Part shown: one piece after another, positions 63,632 through 64,000 of the stretch
Position numbering within the stretch: position 1 is the first letter of the stretch
How the letters are laid out: each line of letters begins with the position of its first letter
Origin: a bacterium BMS3Abin11
Lineage (GTDB): Bacteria; Pseudomonadota; Gammaproteobacteria; BMS3Bbin11
Length of the DNA: 64,000 nt
Assembly (NCBI GenBank): GCA_002897635.1
Contig: BDTD01000018.1
Coordinates: forward strand, 124,001-188,000
Direction of reading: 5' to 3'
Position numbers and translations under genes: made by a program
Notes under the pieces: generated by a model
What the model was told of the DNA's origin: nothing
What the model saw: only the letters and a program-made list of their open reading frames with translations
The model's database searches: none

Positions 63632-64000
63632 ATGCCATGGAATCAGCCTGGTGGCTCAGACGGAAAAGACCCCTGGGGAAACAGGAATAACCAGGACGGT
63701 CCGCCGGATCTCGACGAGATCGTGAAAAATCTTCAGAAGAAATTTAGCAGCCTTTTCGGTGGTGGTAAAGGAAGCGGCAGTGATACTGGCAGCGGTGGTG
63801 GCGATGGTAAATCGTTTGGTTTAGCTGGTGTGCTTGTGGTACTGGTTTTATTAGTGGGTGCCTGGCTGGCTACCGGTATTTATACTATCCAGCAGGGTGA
63901 AACTGGCGTGATATTGCGATTTGGAAAATATCAGGAAGTGACCTCTGCGGGGTTGCACTGGCGTTTTCCAGCACCAATAGAAACAAAAATTGTTGTCAAT
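63632..64000 (+). CDS. hflK: FtsH protease modulator HflK, N-terminal part
   Basis: The first 123 codons of hflK, cut by the window edge. N-terminal MPWNQPGGSDGKDPWG and the following glycine-rich DLDEIVKNLQKKF stretch, a transmembrane helix (about 65-84) and the start of the SPFH domain (TIQQGETGVILRFGKYQEV, GLHWRFPAPIE) identify it. HflK forms the HflKC complex that modulates FtsH. TTAGGAG lies 11 bases before the ATG. Normally directly after hflX, it is separated here by the IS200/IS605-type remnant. Confidence 0.94.
   Translation, partial: MPWNQPGGSDGKDPWGNRNNQDGPPDLDEIVKNLQKKFSSLFGGGKGSGSDTGSGGGDGKSFGLAGVLVVLVLLVGAWLATGIYTIQQGETGVILRFGKYQEVTSAGLHWRFPAPIETKIVVN

Overview
The window is a gene-dense stretch of a gammaproteobacterial chromosome of moderate GC content. 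Familiar gammaproteobacterial gene strings place it: smc-zipA-ligA, the ffs SRP RNA followed by dnaX-ybaB-recR, mltD / yafS-like gene / rnhA-dnaQ, and orn / queG / nnrD-tsaE-amiC-mutL-miaA-hfq-hflX-hflK. Two DsrC/TusE-type proteins, rhodanese domains, DUF302 proteins and several c-type cytochromes suggest a sulfur-metabolising, probably chemotrophic lineage. That lifestyle is inferred; no sulfur oxidation operon (dsr, sox) is present here.

Layout. 1-5363 (minus): a Bat-type operon, MoxR ATPase, DUF58, DUF4381, BatA-like and BatB/BatC-like proteins, with BatD probably starting at the left edge. 5391-15675: an accessory island of an ArsR-rhodanese regulator diverging from a sterol-desaturase-like oxygenase, a TVP38-rhodanese fusion, a small HMA-fold protein, a pentaheme cytochrome c and a mercuric-reductase-like flavoprotein, then an arsenosugar set (ArsS-type radical SAM enzyme, two glycosyltransferases, ArsM), a Yip1 protein and a MerR regulator with a textbook 19-bp-spacer promoter. 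16110-21602: a glutamate-synthase-like FMN protein with DUF3047, a DsrC-like protein, CysZ, an FGGY kinase and QueF. 21683-32271: smc, zipA, ligA, pssA, leuA (with a leucine-rich candidate leader ORF), a family 4 uracil-DNA glycosylase and rimI. 32520-36375: a TRAP transporter (DctM, DctQ, DctP) with its TatT lipoprotein. 36494-42836: mltD, a YafS-like protein, rnhA, dnaQ, a TraB/GumN protein and a small lipid-glycosylation pair. 42837-45579: a bufferin operon (BufA2-like precursor, DoxX, the DUF692/MNIO enzyme and the DUF2063 partner). 45801-47897: mltF and a TusE-like protein. 48084-50914: ffs, dnaX, ybaB, recR. 51116-64000: M48 protease, orn, queG, nnrD, tsaE, then a DUF302 / cytochrome c-DUF302 pair inserted before amiC, mutL, miaA, hfq, hflX and the start of hflK.

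Several modules read as working units. The ArsR-rhodanese operator can control both divergent transcripts. ArsM and the ArsS-type enzyme would act in sequence on arsenic. The bufferin precursor would be modified by the DUF692/DUF2063 pair, and a terminator-like hairpin after the precursor gene would give more precursor than enzyme. A candidate FNR/Anr box precedes the cytochrome c-DUF302 gene.

The other striking property is the load of small palindromic mobile DNA in the gaps: two related TTAA-bounded miniature elements plus a solo end, nested inverted repeats, an internally deleted IS200/IS605-type element between hflX and hflK, and a repeat that has taken over the translation start of miaA. 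No tRNA, CRISPR array or intact transposase was seen. Start sites often differ from the longest reading frame; where I chose a shorter one the reason is given.
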